The translations under genes and the position numbers were made by a program. 64,000 nt of DNA from Adiantum capillus-veneris (taxonomy: Eukaryota; Streptophyta; Polypodiopsida; Polypodiales; Pteridaceae), in NCBI GenBank assembly GCA_014529385.2, contig CM043970.1, positions 60,313,023 through 60,377,022 of the forward strand. Reading direction: 5' to 3'. This document shows positions 24,410 through 35,948 of this stretch, piece after piece; positions within the stretch are counted from its first letter, which is position 1; every line of letters starts with the position of its first letter. The notes under the pieces were generated by a model that was given only the letters and a program-made list of their open reading frames with translations, searched no databases and was not told the origin of the DNA.

Positions 24410-24636
24410 TGTTATCATATACATGTGGTTGTAATGTGTGTGAACACACTAGGACCGCCAGGGCAATTTTTCCCTCTTTAGGAGGGTTTTTCCTCCGAGC
24501 ATTGGATATACGCCCATCACTCTAGGGCTATCTATCTTTCCATTGCACACTAAGTAACACACTCTCTATTGTGTGCCTTGAGCTTCCTTCGTCTTCTCCA
24601 ATATGTGTGCATTTCTCTACAACCCTAATTCCAACA
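24410..24636 (+). repeat. Copia 3' LTR
   Basis: Starts TGTTATCATATACATGTGG and ends CCCTAATTCCAACA, followed by the AATCT target duplication. Confidence 0.93.
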
Positions 24637-24641
24637 AATCT

Positions 24642-24840
24642 AATTTAATATTAAACTCAACATAAAACTAAATCTAATCCAATCTTAAATCCTAAACTTA
24701 AATGTAAACTAACTTAAATCTAACATAGCTAGCTAATCTTGAATACTTTCCTAATTTTAAATCTAACCTAATCTTAAAGTCAACATAAACATAAACCTAA
24801 ATGTAATCTAACCTAATCTAATTTAAATCTTAACATAATC
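24642..24840. repeat. TAAATCTAA-type degenerate array, right part
   Basis: Continues the array of 19,135-19,501 (AATCTAACCTAATCTTAAAG-like units) after the copia insertion. Confidence 0.75.
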
Positions 24841-24914
24841 GCTCTCTCTCTTTGTTTTCTCCCCTTACCTCTCTCTTTCGTCTTCTCCCCTCTCTCTCTT
24901 TCTCTTTGTTTTCT

Positions 24915-24915
<1 letters not shown>

Positions 24916-24958
<43 letters not shown>

Positions 24959-25072
24959 TGTCTTTGTTTTATATCTTTCTCTCTCTCTTTACTCTCTCTC
25001 TCCTCTCTCAATGTGTGTGTTTATGCATTCTTTGTTTATGCATGTGTGTGTGTGTAGTTTGTTTATGCATGT

Positions 25073-25117
<45 letters not shown>

Positions 25118-25134
25118 TTCTCTCAAAGACACAA

Positions 25135-25167
<33 letters not shown>

Positions 25168-25314
25168 GAGAGAGAGAGAGAGGGAGAGAGAGAGAAAGAG
25201 GGGAAGGGAACATGAGAGAGAGGAGAGGGAAGGAGCATACCTGGCTCCCCTTCCTCTCCTCGTGTATGTGTGTGTGTGAGTGTGGGTGTGTGTGGAGAAG
25301 AAAGAGAGAGAGAG
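24916..25314. repeat. Cluster of GT, CT and GA microsatellites
   Basis: GT tract about 24,916-24,957, CT about 25,073-25,114, GT about 25,136-25,162, then GA runs to 25,314. They lie inside the CACTA right end and carry no gene; the open frames over them are repeat artefacts. Confidence 0.9.
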
Positions 25315-25349
25315 AGGTAGAGCGCGGGTTACCTCTTTGCTTGAGCGTC

Positions 25350-25378
25350 AAAAACTCAGATCTAAGATCTGAGTTTTT
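25350..25378. repeat. Perfect 14-bp palindrome near the CACTA 5' end
   Basis: AAAAACTCAGATCT, one central A, then AGATCTGAGTTTTT. The flanking GAGCG and CGCTC also pair. It sits about 165 bp inside the CACTA right terminus, next to the subterminal repeats. Confidence 0.8.
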
Positions 25379-25404
25379 GGGCGCTCTCGGTTTAAATTTT
25401 ACCC

Positions 25405-25541
25405 GTGTCGGCGTCGCAGAAGCATCGCTATGTAACAAATAAAATAGTGACGCTCATAGAGACGTTCATAGTGACACCGTGGATTTTCACTTTTGAGCAT
25501 CGCACTACGAGTGTCACTAATGTGAAGTACCTCTTGTAGTG
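25405..25541. repeat. CACTA right subterminal and terminal repeats
   Basis: TAGTGACGCTC, ATAGTGACAC and GTGTCACTA-type motifs repeat up to the terminal ACCTCTTGTAGTG. They correspond to the motifs at the left end. Confidence 0.8.
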
Positions 25542-25544
25542 TTT

Positions 25545-26252
25545 GTTACTGGTGCTTCCTAAAAACTTCACAATAATTATTATAGGCCCATACATACTTT
25601 TGTACCAGGTGATCAAGGACATGCACCTTTAGGAAGGGGGGAGTTGTGTAGCCATTTTGGCATGCTACACAAGTTTGTCCTGTAACACTAGATTGAAGCT
25701 TAAAGGTAGAGTCTATGTAGTAGGCTTTATGCCACTTTGTAAGAAGTACCCCACCAATTACAAGAAATGAAAAAAGGGATTTCATTAAAAAAAATGAACA
25801 AGATGGGAGGTCCATGTTCATTTAAAAGAATGATGTGGGTGCTCTCTTTCAACTCCACTTTGCATGAGTGCGTCCTCCATCCACTTTTCCTAGCCTATGT
25901 GCCAGATACATTGTGCACATGTAGTTGTGACATTCTGAGAACCGATTGTCGTGTCTGATCATCGAGCGACCTAAGAAAATGCGCACATGCAGAGTGTTGT
26001 AGAGAGAGAGATATTAAGAGATAGAATATTCAAAGTACGTCTCAAGTTGTGTAGAGCTTGCACTCGAATGGCGTACTCTCCCACTAGCAAAATGACTACA
26101 ATTGCAGTTGATTGTGAAGGTGCGGTGAGTGAAGCTCCGATGCAAACGGTTAACCAGGCAGTGGGATTTTGATAGGGGCATGAGGATTTTGGTGGGCTAG
26201 TGGCACTATCTCACCACTTGAAGCATCACCGAGGCGTGCATGTGTGCAAGGA

Positions 26253-26331
<79 letters not shown>

Positions 26332-26496
26332 AGAATGGCCTGGCTCTATATTTTCTTTTGGAGAAAGGCATTCGATTCAATGCCTACATGATATGTAGGC
26401 CAGTTGGAAAGGGGAGGAGGTAGAATAATACTGGGGTCAGAGGAGGTTGATGACCACCTATAGAATTGGTTCTTTGAGTGGAGCCCAGAGGAGTAG

Positions 26497-26563
<67 letters not shown>

Positions 26564-26869
26564 TTCTTCATGTATGCAAACATAGATCATGGAGATGGTG
26601 ATGGTGGTGTGTGCTCTCTAGTTGCATCTCCATGAGTGGTATGGGATGTTGAAGTGCATGGTTGTAGCAAAGGCAAAGGTGCAGGATCACAGGGATGCGT
26701 AAGGAGGTAGGGTGCAAGAGAGGGGCAACATGCAAGCGAACGCAAAATGGGAAGACGAGAAGGGAATCTTGAGAGTATCTAACTATTTTATGAGAGGATT
26801 TTTTTTAAAAAAAATCTCTCCTCTTTTGTGGAAAGACAAGGAAAACCACCAATCTAGATTTAGAACCGA

Positions 26870-26920
<51 letters not shown>

Positions 26921-26936
26921 GGTGAAGGGTGCCTTT
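25545..26936. other. Region between CACTA and the first LTR; microsatellites only
   Basis: No gene recognised. GA tract at about 26,253-26,325, CT tracts at about 26,500-26,554 and 26,872-26,917. The open frames here are repeat-driven or short. Confidence 0.6.
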
Positions 26937-27434
26937 TGTTATAGATTTAATATTCTATTATTTATTGCAGCTGATAGGTGGAAAAGACTAGACCGAGCTA
27001 GGCCTATGCAAAGGAATATATATATATATATATTTATATTGTATATTTTATTATTCAAGTGCTCTTATGAGCTTTGGCCATTTATGACCAGCCGACCAGT
27101 TTTTGTAATCACTTTGACCATTCAAGAAATCTATAAATGAAATATGTGCAAGAGGGAAATGGTCACTCTTGCACGGGGGGAGATTGCACCCACTGTTTGT
27201 GTCTTCTTCTCTCCTCTCCTCCCCCCTCTCTCTTACCGTGCCGATGTAGCACTCCGCTCTAGGAGGTGCACCTGCACGTTCTCGCTTACTCTCTCTCGCT
27301 CTCTATCTCTCTATGTTTGCATACAACTTCTATTTTGTGCTCGTGGATGTGCCAGGTATGCGTATTTATTGTTTTATAGTTTGTAGTGTAGTATTATTGG
27401 TATTTGCAGGGCTCTCCACGCTCTCGTTTGAGCA
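26937..27434 (+). repeat. LTR, first copy
   Basis: Begins TGTTATAGATT, contains GGAAAAGACTAGACCGAGCT, a TATAAATGAAATA promoter-like site near 27,132 and a spliced-leader-like CAGGTATG near 27,354, and ends GTTTGAGCA directly before the primer site. Confidence 0.8.
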
Positions 27435-27435
27435 G

Positions 27436-27447
27436 TGGTATCAGAGC
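27436..27447 (+). other. Primer binding site (initiator tRNA-Met type)
   Basis: TGGTATCAGAGC, the standard plant LTR-element primer site, one base after the LTR end. Confidence 0.85.
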
Positions 27448-30400
27448 ACTGGAAACTATCTTGGAATTGCAATTATTGCTAAGGAAGCATGGATACCAAT
27501 AGTACAAGAGCTATGATGAATAGAGGTTATTTGAACTCTTTCTTTCAATAGATAGGGATGCATGTGTTTATTTTGTTGGAAAAGATGCTTGGAATGCAAA
27601 TCTATAAAATTACAAGTCAAATCAATCCATACAAGCTATATTTTTTTATTACTATTTTGTAAGATGATTGTTTAAAATAATTGTTAATCATGTATAATAT
27701 GCTTGCTTATAGAGTACAGAGCATGGGAGGTAATAGGAGGATGAAATACGGTTCAACTTTTTTATTTTTTTTTCTAATAAACCTCAATGATCTCTATTGC
27801 CGGTAGGAAGGTGAAGAAGACATCAAGTAGTGGCAGATGAATGTGAACTCCCCAAAGAGACAATTATTGCATTAGACGATCTATAAATATTCATTAAAAT
27901 AAAATAAAAGAAACACGAGGAAATAGCACCTCCCGCAATTACCTTAATCAGGATCAAATTGCTCCTTAAGCCTTGAGATATATAACTTGCGAAGGCTATG
28001 CAAAGCTATTTGTGTGCAATGCACTCATGATCTTTTCCTAACGGAGCTGCCGACATCGGATGTCAGTTGTGGTGAGAACCAACACCAATACAAGAGACTA
28101 TTACACCAGACTAATTTTCCATTATTATTTGTTGCGACCAGCACGCGAGCAGGAAGCATCAAACATATGGTAGCCATGGTGACCTTTGCCTTCCTAGAAT
28201 GCACGATCCCTCCTCGGCTGGACTCCTTCCCCAGATCACCACACTTACTTACATACGTGACAAACATACATCAACTCTGCACGTGCGGCACCTACTAGCA
28301 AGCAATTGCCATCAACATTGTGGGTGCTAAGTGGACAAACTACCACTGAGCACTCTCTCTTTCTCTCACATGCAGCCGACATGTTGCTGCATTCGAGTCT
28401 TGATCGCTTTCTTTTGTGGTATGCATGGCCTCGGTTGGTCGACTGGCTGATGTGTATCGAGAGAGATTGTGAGGAATCACTCATCGACTCGTGAACACTC
28501 CTACACTGTCACATGCTGTCACTTGCCAACCATGCCAATCCTCTCAGAACCTCTCAAAACACACTCTCTCTCTCTACTTCACCAACCGCCGCCAGCTATA
28601 GATCGTTCTCGACAGTGGGTGGCCTTGCACCCTTGTGCATGCCACACACACCTAATGGCTTTTTTTTATTTGAAGCGCCGCTATTCTTGACCCGCTACCG
28701 TTAGTCCTACAACCAACTCCACACACACACCCAGTGCGTTTCGGTTGTTCACAGTGCTTGTAGCACATTCTTTACCTACCACTCCCCTCTACCTCATTCT
28801 CGACCTCTAAGCCCATCGACCTGCAGCAGTGGCCACGATATAAGCTACCCCACACTTCCCTCTCTCTTGCATGCTCCCTACCAAGGGCTACTTGCACCTG
28901 ATGCATACAAGCGATGTCGTTCCAGGCCCACTATACAGTACCTTTTGAAGCGGTAATTGACAAGGGTTTCCAACCTGTCCTTCCCTGCATGATTTGCAGT
29001 CTCGAACACCTCGGCTACAGTTCCACACCACCATCGCTTCCTCTTGTCTACAACTCTGCAGCGGGAAGAAGCTACTTGCTACTCATTAGGTGCATTTCCT
29101 AGTGTCCTCTTTGCATAATCATACGCCAGTGCAGGTGAGAGGTAAGGCATGATTTTTTTTTTAATATAAAAAACAACACTGCCATGCTACAAAACGCCCG
29201 CCTATATTGAGAAATCCACATCACCGCAAGATACGGGTCTAGAGATCCACATATGCAAACCACTTGGCGCCGACACTGGTTATAGGCGGGTGGTGTTGGT
29301 TTCCCTCTGCTACGACCTGAAACTCACTTACAAAGCTCTTTGCAGAGGCTACCACTCAATGGTTGCTTTGTGATATGGATATTAAAGTTATGTATGACCT
29401 AACCGTAGCTCACACCAACCCTTACTCACATGCAGGCCTTCGTTCTGAGCTGTAGCGCACACCTGCAACTACACACACCTCAAACTTTTGGCGATGAAGA
29501 CAAGTCCGGCCATTAGTGCATGGGTTCCGGGCTTCCAGAGACGGCCAGCCCTCGAGTGTAGTGTTTTCCTTAAGGACGCTGATGAGGATATTAGTGATAA
29601 TGTTAACTCACATAATTTCTCTAATCTCCCCTCATCATCTCCACCCAAATAAATCCTCAACTTGCATCACTACAGTAGCCACATCCTGGTCGCTTCAGAG
29701 CATCCTCATGTACACCTATTACCATCTGATATGTTCTGCGGGTTTCCCCACAAGCGTGGGATATTAATTTTCCAAGTAAGTTGCAAGATGCCATGGAGGA
29801 AGTGGATAATTTCAACGTGCCACTAAAGATAGTATGGACCAACTCCGAAATGATGCAATATAAAATATAAGATGCACATCTAACAAAAAATGCAATCTTA
29901 TTAGTCTTGATGTTGTTGTGGTTTTGTTTTGGCTTTGAATACACTCTAGCTATAATATTCAAGTTTTTTTGAAGGCCCTAGTGTAAGTAGTCACCCATGA
30001 ACACAATTTTCTAGTCCTTGGTATGTTCTCATTATTTGTGCTACTGAGTCTATGATATATCACCGCATATGTGCTTGACCTTCAGCCAAAAAGTTCGAAT
30101 GAAATTACAATCAAATATGACCATGTTAGTCTTTAATAAATCTTTTAAACATTCAATTATTCTCTTTGATGGTCACAAATAGTGGTTTTCTATTAAACTT
30201 TGTTACAAGTGATAGTCAAAACCTTCTTAACACTGCTATATTTTTAACTTTCTATGGTTTTCTTTGATACAACTCACCAAAGTCTACACGATTTTCATTA
30301 ATTATTTCACGATTCAAAAGGTACAAGTAGTGACATTGCTAACGTTTTCAACCTCATCCTTGCCCAGTACCATAGACCACCCTCTCGAGCAAGACAAGTC

Positions 30401-31096
30401 CTTTCCTACTTTTATATGTCAAGTTCGTATTTGTATAGAAAGGACCAAGTCTCATGAACTTAGGAGGTACTATCTAACCTAATCTCTTACTAAGGGATTC
30501 ATTTGTTAAGTATGCTAACTCTCTTGTCTACAATGCTACAATCTCTGGATGTGTCTACTAGTATGTACCTCTAGTAGATCAAACATTTTTTATCTGCATT
30601 GTCTTATGAATTGAAAACTCCAACCTTGCTACGATCAGGGCTTACTATTTGCACCACATGAATTTCTTATTTTATTGAAATGATTATTCATAAGCTATAC
30701 AACTACTCATGTGAGCTAAGGTGCTCTGGGATACTGAAAGAAAAAAAAAACTTGTAAGTACTTTGTTATACTGCACAATGGTGTCAATAAATTAAAAAAA
30801 ACTCCTTTATGTCTTGTCTAGTCCATTGGTCACAAGCACAAAGATTCGCCGGTTTGGGCAGTGTGTCAAATGCTCATCCTAGTGCAGATCCATTGATTTA
30901 GGCAGCACTTCGATAAATTGTAGATTCTTAATTTTCAAACAATATCCAATGCAAATTCACCGATTTAGGCAGCACGTCTTATTAGTGCAGATTTGTCGAT
31001 TTAGGCAGCACACCTTATTGGTGTAGACTCGCCGGTTGAGGCAACACCGATCACAAAATCATGCTGTAGTGGTTGGCCACCATTATAACTGGTATG
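27448..31096. other. Non-coding interior next to the first LTR
   Basis: No retroelement protein or other gene is recognisable in any frame. Within it, 30,843-31,050 holds a degenerate repeat built on CGATTTAGGCAGCAC with GTGCAGATT (four or five imperfect units of about 40-60 bp). The last four bases (TATG, 31093-31096) are the target duplication of the transposon that follows. Confidence 0.55.
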
Positions 31097-31118
31097 GGGT
31101 GGATGCATGAATAGGTGG
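31097..31118 (+). repeat. Transposon left terminal inverted repeat
   Basis: Twenty-two bases starting GGGTGGATGCATG and ending AATAGGTGG, exact reverse complement of 40799-40820; TATG lies immediately outside. Confidence 0.9.
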
Positions 31119-32439
31119 CCTAGTTTTAACCGATTGAAAGTTGCTTTTGGAGGCTTAAAATTTACGGGGTATGAAACTGGTGTTATGGGCAAGAATTGTT
31201 TGAATTAAATAATTGTGTGGAGGATACAAAATCTTAAAAATCATGTGGAGGATTCAAAAACACGTGTGGAGCCCACGTCAAAACGAATGTTCAGTCGAAT
31301 GTTTTCATGACTGTGACTTCTCCATATCTCTGCGCCTTTCTCAGCTCACTCTACAGCCCCCTGTGCACGTTGCTTATCCTTCACTATGGATAGCAACCTA
31401 AGAAAGAGCCCAAGGAATGCAGCCCGACAGGTCTCCCCCACAAAGACCAGACATTCTCTCACGAAGGTATGTCACCTCTCTCTGTCTCTCTCTGTGTTGT
31501 GTACAGCGGACCTGTATGTGTAGTAGAGTATTGAGGTGTGGATACATTGAGTAATGAATATGGATTTATTCCTTTCAGAGACAGAAGTTACAGCCTCCTC
31601 CCAAAATCAGCCCCTTTGTTCACCCCAAGGATGTGGAGGTGCCATTAAAGGCATTCTGCACGACAAAGGAGGATTTTCACAGGGAATATGGGTTAAGTCT
31701 TGAGGGGAAAGTTGTTAGGAAGTTGACAGATGAAGATGTGCCCATATCCGACTGGATGAAAGTTTTCACGTGTCTTCCAGTGAAGGAGAAAAAAGTGTCG
31801 ATAAAAACAACAAGGCCAGATCACTACAAGGCACTCTACCAACTCTACAAGCAGGTGTACCAATCCAAACCACCAAACTATCTGCTGGGAGTCAAGTTTG
31901 CACGCGGATATGTTTTTCATATGCACAGGTCTGGTAAAGTGGGCTGAGTTTGCATCTGAGGTGGTGAAGAATGTGACCAATGAAGGTCACTTAGATAGGA
32001 AGAGAACAATGGAAGTTAGAGACTTCCCAAGTATCCACAGGAACCCCAAGTGGTTCTTCCATCTTCTTAGTAAATACCCCATCCGGAAGTACACCAGTCG
32101 GAAGTGGGCTTTTTGCGACTACTCAGTCTGCATTTAGTGTTGAAGTATCCACTTCCTTGCAAGAACTTCTTGTTGAGGTTAGAAAATCTCATGACAATGT
32201 ATCAGCCGAGTGTCAGAAGGCTAAGGATTCTGTGGTCAAATCTATTGCTGATGTGCACCGTTGTGAGGGTGCCCTTGACACCATCTGAATGCACTTCCCT
32301 GACGATGCCAATATACCAACAGGCTTGCTTGACAGCCTCCAAGAAAAATTTGACCAAGCAAAAGCCACCCTACAACAGGCACAGGTATGCTTTTAACTCC
32401 ATCTGATTGTAGTATAATACCTGCAAAGTACCATACGGT

Positions 32440-32830
32440 ATGATTTTTCATACCGGTAGGATTATATCATATTTGGTAAGGGTAGATGACAATACCGGTA
32501 GGATTATACCCTACCGGTATGATTACATCCTACCAGTATGATTATATCCTACCGGTATGATTACATCTTACCGATAGGATTTAGGATATAATCCTACCGG
32601 TATGATAACATCCTACCGATATGGTTACATCCGACCGGTATGATAAAATCCAACCGGTTTGATGTTATGCTTCCGGTATAATGTTATCCTACCAGTATGA
32701 TGTTACCGGATGTTATCCAGTATAATGATGTTATACTATTCAGTATAATAACATCATACCGGCAGGATGTAATCATACCGGTATGATAACATCATTATAC
32801 CAATTTTCAAGCATTCATACCGATTTTATA
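32440..32830. repeat. TACCGGTATGAT minisatellite in an intron
   Basis: More than a dozen variants of the near-palindromic ATACCGGTATGAT in both orientations fill the third intron of the RING-like gene. The same core recurs at 35,155-35,900. Confidence 0.85.
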
Positions 32831-33239
32831 CCTGTTTGACATTGTCTGATAACAGAGGTCTCTTGCCTGCAAGAAGAATTATCCAAATGCTTGGAGCGTG
32901 AGGAAACCTTTGGTCTCTATGTCACGTTTGTGACAGACATGATTAGTCAACCAATGCTACCTGAAACCATAGTCTTGCATGCATGAGTTTCAGCTCCTGA
33001 ACATAGTGTTGTTCTCATTGATGTGTGCAATGCTTGTGGTGTAAAAATTCATGATCACAATCGCTCAAGCCATGTTGTTCTATTGCCTTGTTCACATGCA
33101 TACCATGCATTCTACTATGCTCACTTGGCTGAGAAAGGAAAGTGCATGCTTAAGGATTGCCCCGAAGTTATTTCTGCAAAAGACGAATCCCTTCTAAAGA
33201 AGAAGCCAGTTGAACCATGCCCAAAAACAGGTGAGAAAA

Positions 33240-33328
33240 TTGTTTCAATGGGTAATCAGGTGGTTGGTTTTTGTCTTCTCTGATGTTTTTTCAGGTGGTT
33301 GATTTTTGTCTTCTCTGATGTTTTTCAG
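33240..33328 (+). repeat. Duplicated intron 3' end
   Basis: GGTGGTTGRTTTTTGTCTTC with CTGATGTTTTTTCAG occurs twice in tandem (about 33,260-33,295 and 33,296-33,328), giving two possible AG acceptors for exon 4. The second one keeps the reading frame. Confidence 0.7.
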
Positions 33329-34111
33329 AGTCAAGCTGCTCCAGAACTACTGCCGGTAAAGACATAGGGAACGATGCAGTGACGCCTGCATACAAGACAC
33401 CTGTGGAGGTTTTGCTTGATGAAAATGTCCCTGGTAATGCTGAGAAACCTGTTTCGAAAACAATAGAAGAAGAACAAAACTTTGAGGTAAAGGAGCAGAG
33501 TACGACTGGTGCTGAAGGGAAAACCCAGAATGAGGAAGACGATGTGTTGCTAGACACTGGCGTGCGGGTGACAAGATCAAAGACCCCGAGAAAACGAGGC
33601 CAACGTGGCAAGAGTAAGTTTTTTCATTGATTATGGCTCTAATAAGTGATCTTTTGGTGCACAGCTTTCTAAAGCTGATGGTCGTGTAGATGCCAGACTA
33701 GAGGGAAGTCCTGAGGAGACTCTTGCTCAGCATATAAGAAAGGCAAAAAGAAAAAAAATCGAGAAGACTGGAGATGAGAAGCATGAAATGGAGCAAAAAA
33801 GCAAGGAAGAGGAAGAGACCCAGGGGCAGCTAGAAGAGGAGATGGACATAGAAGACACTAAGGAGATGCAGAATACCGGCACAAGTTCTAACCCTAAACC
33901 CAGAGCCTGCAAAAGATTATAGTTTGTCCCCCCTATGTTTCTTTTTATGTAACCACTTCTGAAATTAATATAACTTTCTTTCCCATTCGACGTCTCTTTC
34001 ATCTTGTGCCTAATTTTTGAACATTGTGTATTTTTATTGTATGATTTCAATCTATAGATATGTCCTAATTGCATATTTAAATTTGAGTCTTATGTAATTT
34101 TGTATCTGCAG

Positions 34112-34953
34112 ATATGTTCTTAGCTGAAGAATGGCGCCTTGCCGATAGGTTCAGGACTGACAAGCAGAATGGCAGGGCTGACATTCGTGCAATATGGAAT
34201 TGTGTGTTGTCTCCTGTAGTGCTCGTGTTTCCTCTATGGTATAGACTAATTAAAAGAATCCCACTGATATGGCCAAGGCCACCACCTCCGTTGAGCGTCC
34301 AATGTAGGGTTCTCATTTTGGACCTTAATGGATTACTGCTCAAGAAATTTGATGGAAAATATGGTGAAGAATTGCCCTACTGGCCAGAAATGCGGTATGT
34401 TGTTAAAGGGGATACACAGTTTTGGGTAAGGCCCGATGCAGAAGTGTTTCTGAATATTTTTTTTAGATGGTTCGAAGTGTGGATATGGAGCTGCTGCGAG
34501 TTTGAGAAGCTCAAACGCACGCTAGCGACAGTGTTCCCTGACCACCACAAAAGATTCAATAGAGTGGTAAATCAGGCGCAGTGCACAAGGGCCCCTTTTA
34601 AATTGGGCGCGACAGATAAACCGGTGTTCCACAAGAATCTCGAAAATTTTCCTAACCTACCACCTGACACACTTATCTTTGATGATTCTGGATATAAGCT
34701 AATGTTTAATCCATTGGGGTCATTTCTTGTTTTTCCCAAGCTAGAAAAGCAGTCTAAAGAAGTGCGCGCCTGTTTTATGTCAACCACTGTCATAAACTGG
34801 CTGCCACACTAGTTGTACTCTAAGGATAGAATTGAGTATACAAAGAGGACTGCAATTTGTGCAGACGGACAACCTGACGACACCTATGTGCGTCGTTTTT
34901 ATTGGAAATGGCAGATTGACTTTTTCAAGAAGAAAGGAACAAATTTTTTTTAT
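34112..34953 (+). pseudogene. Transposon passenger: FCP1/SCP-like HAD phosphatase-domain protein
   Basis: An exon opens after a CTGCAG acceptor, with ATG at 34114, and runs to TAG at 34,812; the same frame stays coding-like to TAA at 34,953 (YVRRFYWKWQIDFFKK). The FCP1-homology (NLI-interacting factor) signature is clear: VLILDLNGLLL near residue 70, VRPDAEVFLNIFFRWFEVWI in the middle, and DTLIFDDSGYKLMFNPLGSF near the end. Family members dephosphorylate phospho-Ser/Thr proteins such as the RNA polymerase II tail. The catalytic DxDx(T/V) loop reads DLNG, so the second Asp is Asn, as I recall for a plant subgroup; activity is doubtful. It lies 190 bp after the RING-like gene and is inside the transposon. 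TAG at 34,812 fits CAG-to-TAG decay, or is the true end. An upstream exon may exist. Confidence 0.7.
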
Positions 34954-35124
34954 TAAAAAAAAGCTTCAGAAAGTCTGTGAAGTGGGCGACTTTTGTCGAT
35001 GGATGTAAATGGAGAATTACTCAACCTTCTTGTCAATCAATGTAACTGAATTCATGTATAATACATTTACAAGCAAGTTGCACGAAAATATGTTGTATTC
35101 TATATTTGAAGTATCTTGCAAATA

Positions 35125-35210
35125 AAAGGAGAGAGAGAGAGAGAGAGAGAGAGTCTGATACCGGTATGATACTGGGCAGTTACTGGTATGATACCGGTAT
35201 GATACTGAGA

Positions 35211-35254
<44 letters not shown>

Positions 35255-35462
35255 TCGGATACTGAGAAGTGACTTGAATGATACCGGTATGATTCTTTGA
35301 AGTGATTGGTATGATACCGGTATGATACTGAGAAGTGACACACACACACACACAGTCTTATACTGAGAAGTGACTGGTATGATACCGGTATGATACTGTG
35401 AAGTGACTGATATGATACCGGTATGATACTAAGGAGTGACCGGTATGATACTGAGAAGTGAC

Positions 35463-35530
<68 letters not shown>

Positions 35531-35700
35531 AGAGGGACTTGTATGATACCGGTATGATACTGAGGAGTGAGTGGTATGATACCGGTATGATACTGAGAAG
35601 TGACATAGACAAAGAGAGACCTGTGGCAGCAAGAAAATACTTCAATGTTTGTAGCCATGGCCCTATCTAGGTGGGGTGTTGTGTAAGTTGTATCTGTTGC

Positions 35701-35735
<35 letters not shown>

Positions 35736-35913
35736 CTTGTAGGATACCGGTATCATACTGAGGAGTGACTGGTATGATGGGATGTATGATATTGGGAAAT
35801 GACTGGTATGATATCGGTATCATACCGGTATGATACTGAGAAGTGACTGGTATGATACCGGTATGATACTAAGAAGTGACTGGTATGATACCAAAATGAT
35901 ACTGAGAAGTGAC

Positions 35914-35948
<35 letters not shown>

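Larger units (their letters stand above)
19507..24636 (+). mobile_element. Ty1-copia LTR retrotransposon
   Basis: Two LTRs of 226 and 227 bp in the same orientation, with AATCT duplicated directly outside (19502-19506 and 24637-24641). A primer site complementary to initiator tRNA-Met follows the left LTR, a purine tract precedes the right one, and a gag-protease-integrase-reverse transcriptase-RNase H order lies between. The LTRs differ at about 17 positions by eye, so the insertion is not recent. The left LTR starts TA instead of TG. Multiple stops and frameshifts leave the copy non-autonomous. Confidence 0.95.
9604..25541 (-). mobile_element. CACTA (En/Spm) DNA transposon with a nested copia element
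   Basis: The left end reads CACTACAAGAGGT at 9604-9616 and the right end is its exact reverse complement at 25529-25541. Each end is flanked by TTT (9601-9603 and 25542-25544), the 3-bp target duplication typical of CACTA elements. Both subterminal regions are full of GCGTCACTA/TAGCGACG-type motifs, as expected for binding sites of the accessory transposase. Two CACTA-type genes lie on the minus strand, so the transcriptional 5' end is at 25,541. The element spans 15,938 bp, of which 5,130 bp is an inserted Ty1-copia element plus its duplicated AATCT. Both transposon genes carry several stops and frameshifts, so this copy is not autonomous, though its ends look intact. Confidence 0.93.
31386..33920 (+). 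pseudogene. Transposon passenger: coiled-coil and RING-like protein
   Basis: Five exons by GT-AG sites: 31386-31466, 31579-32384, 32858-33230, 33329-about 33613, 33665-33920. The start MDSNLRKSPRNAARQ is basic. Exon 2 holds an unrecognised domain (YLLGVKFARGYVFHMHR, then WFFHLLSKYPIRKYTSRKW) and a predicted coiled coil (QELLVEVRKSHDNVS ... LQEKFDQAKATLQQAQ). Exon 3 has a RING-like zinc pattern: CNACG, then PCSHAYH and CMLKDC (Cx2C-x14-CxHx2H...Cx4C). Exons 4-5 are acidic and Lys-rich with a nuclear-signal-like RKAKRKKIEK, ending ACKRL. Lesions: a 1-nt shift near 31,920, another near 32,110, TGA near 32,287 and TGA near 32,976, both consistent with CGA-to-TGA decay; the exon 4-5 junction is not in phase. 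A RING-like domain suggests a ubiquitin-ligase or protein-binding role, unproven. It converges on the transposase inside the same transposon. Confidence 0.65.

Noticed and set aside
24852-25438. Overlapping Cys/Val and Leu/Ser repeat proteins on both strands
   Set aside because: Products of GT and CT microsatellites.
27987-28298. A 103-codon plus-strand frame with several Cys residues
   Set aside because: No recognisable domain, an opposing frame of similar length, and location in an otherwise non-coding retroelement interior.
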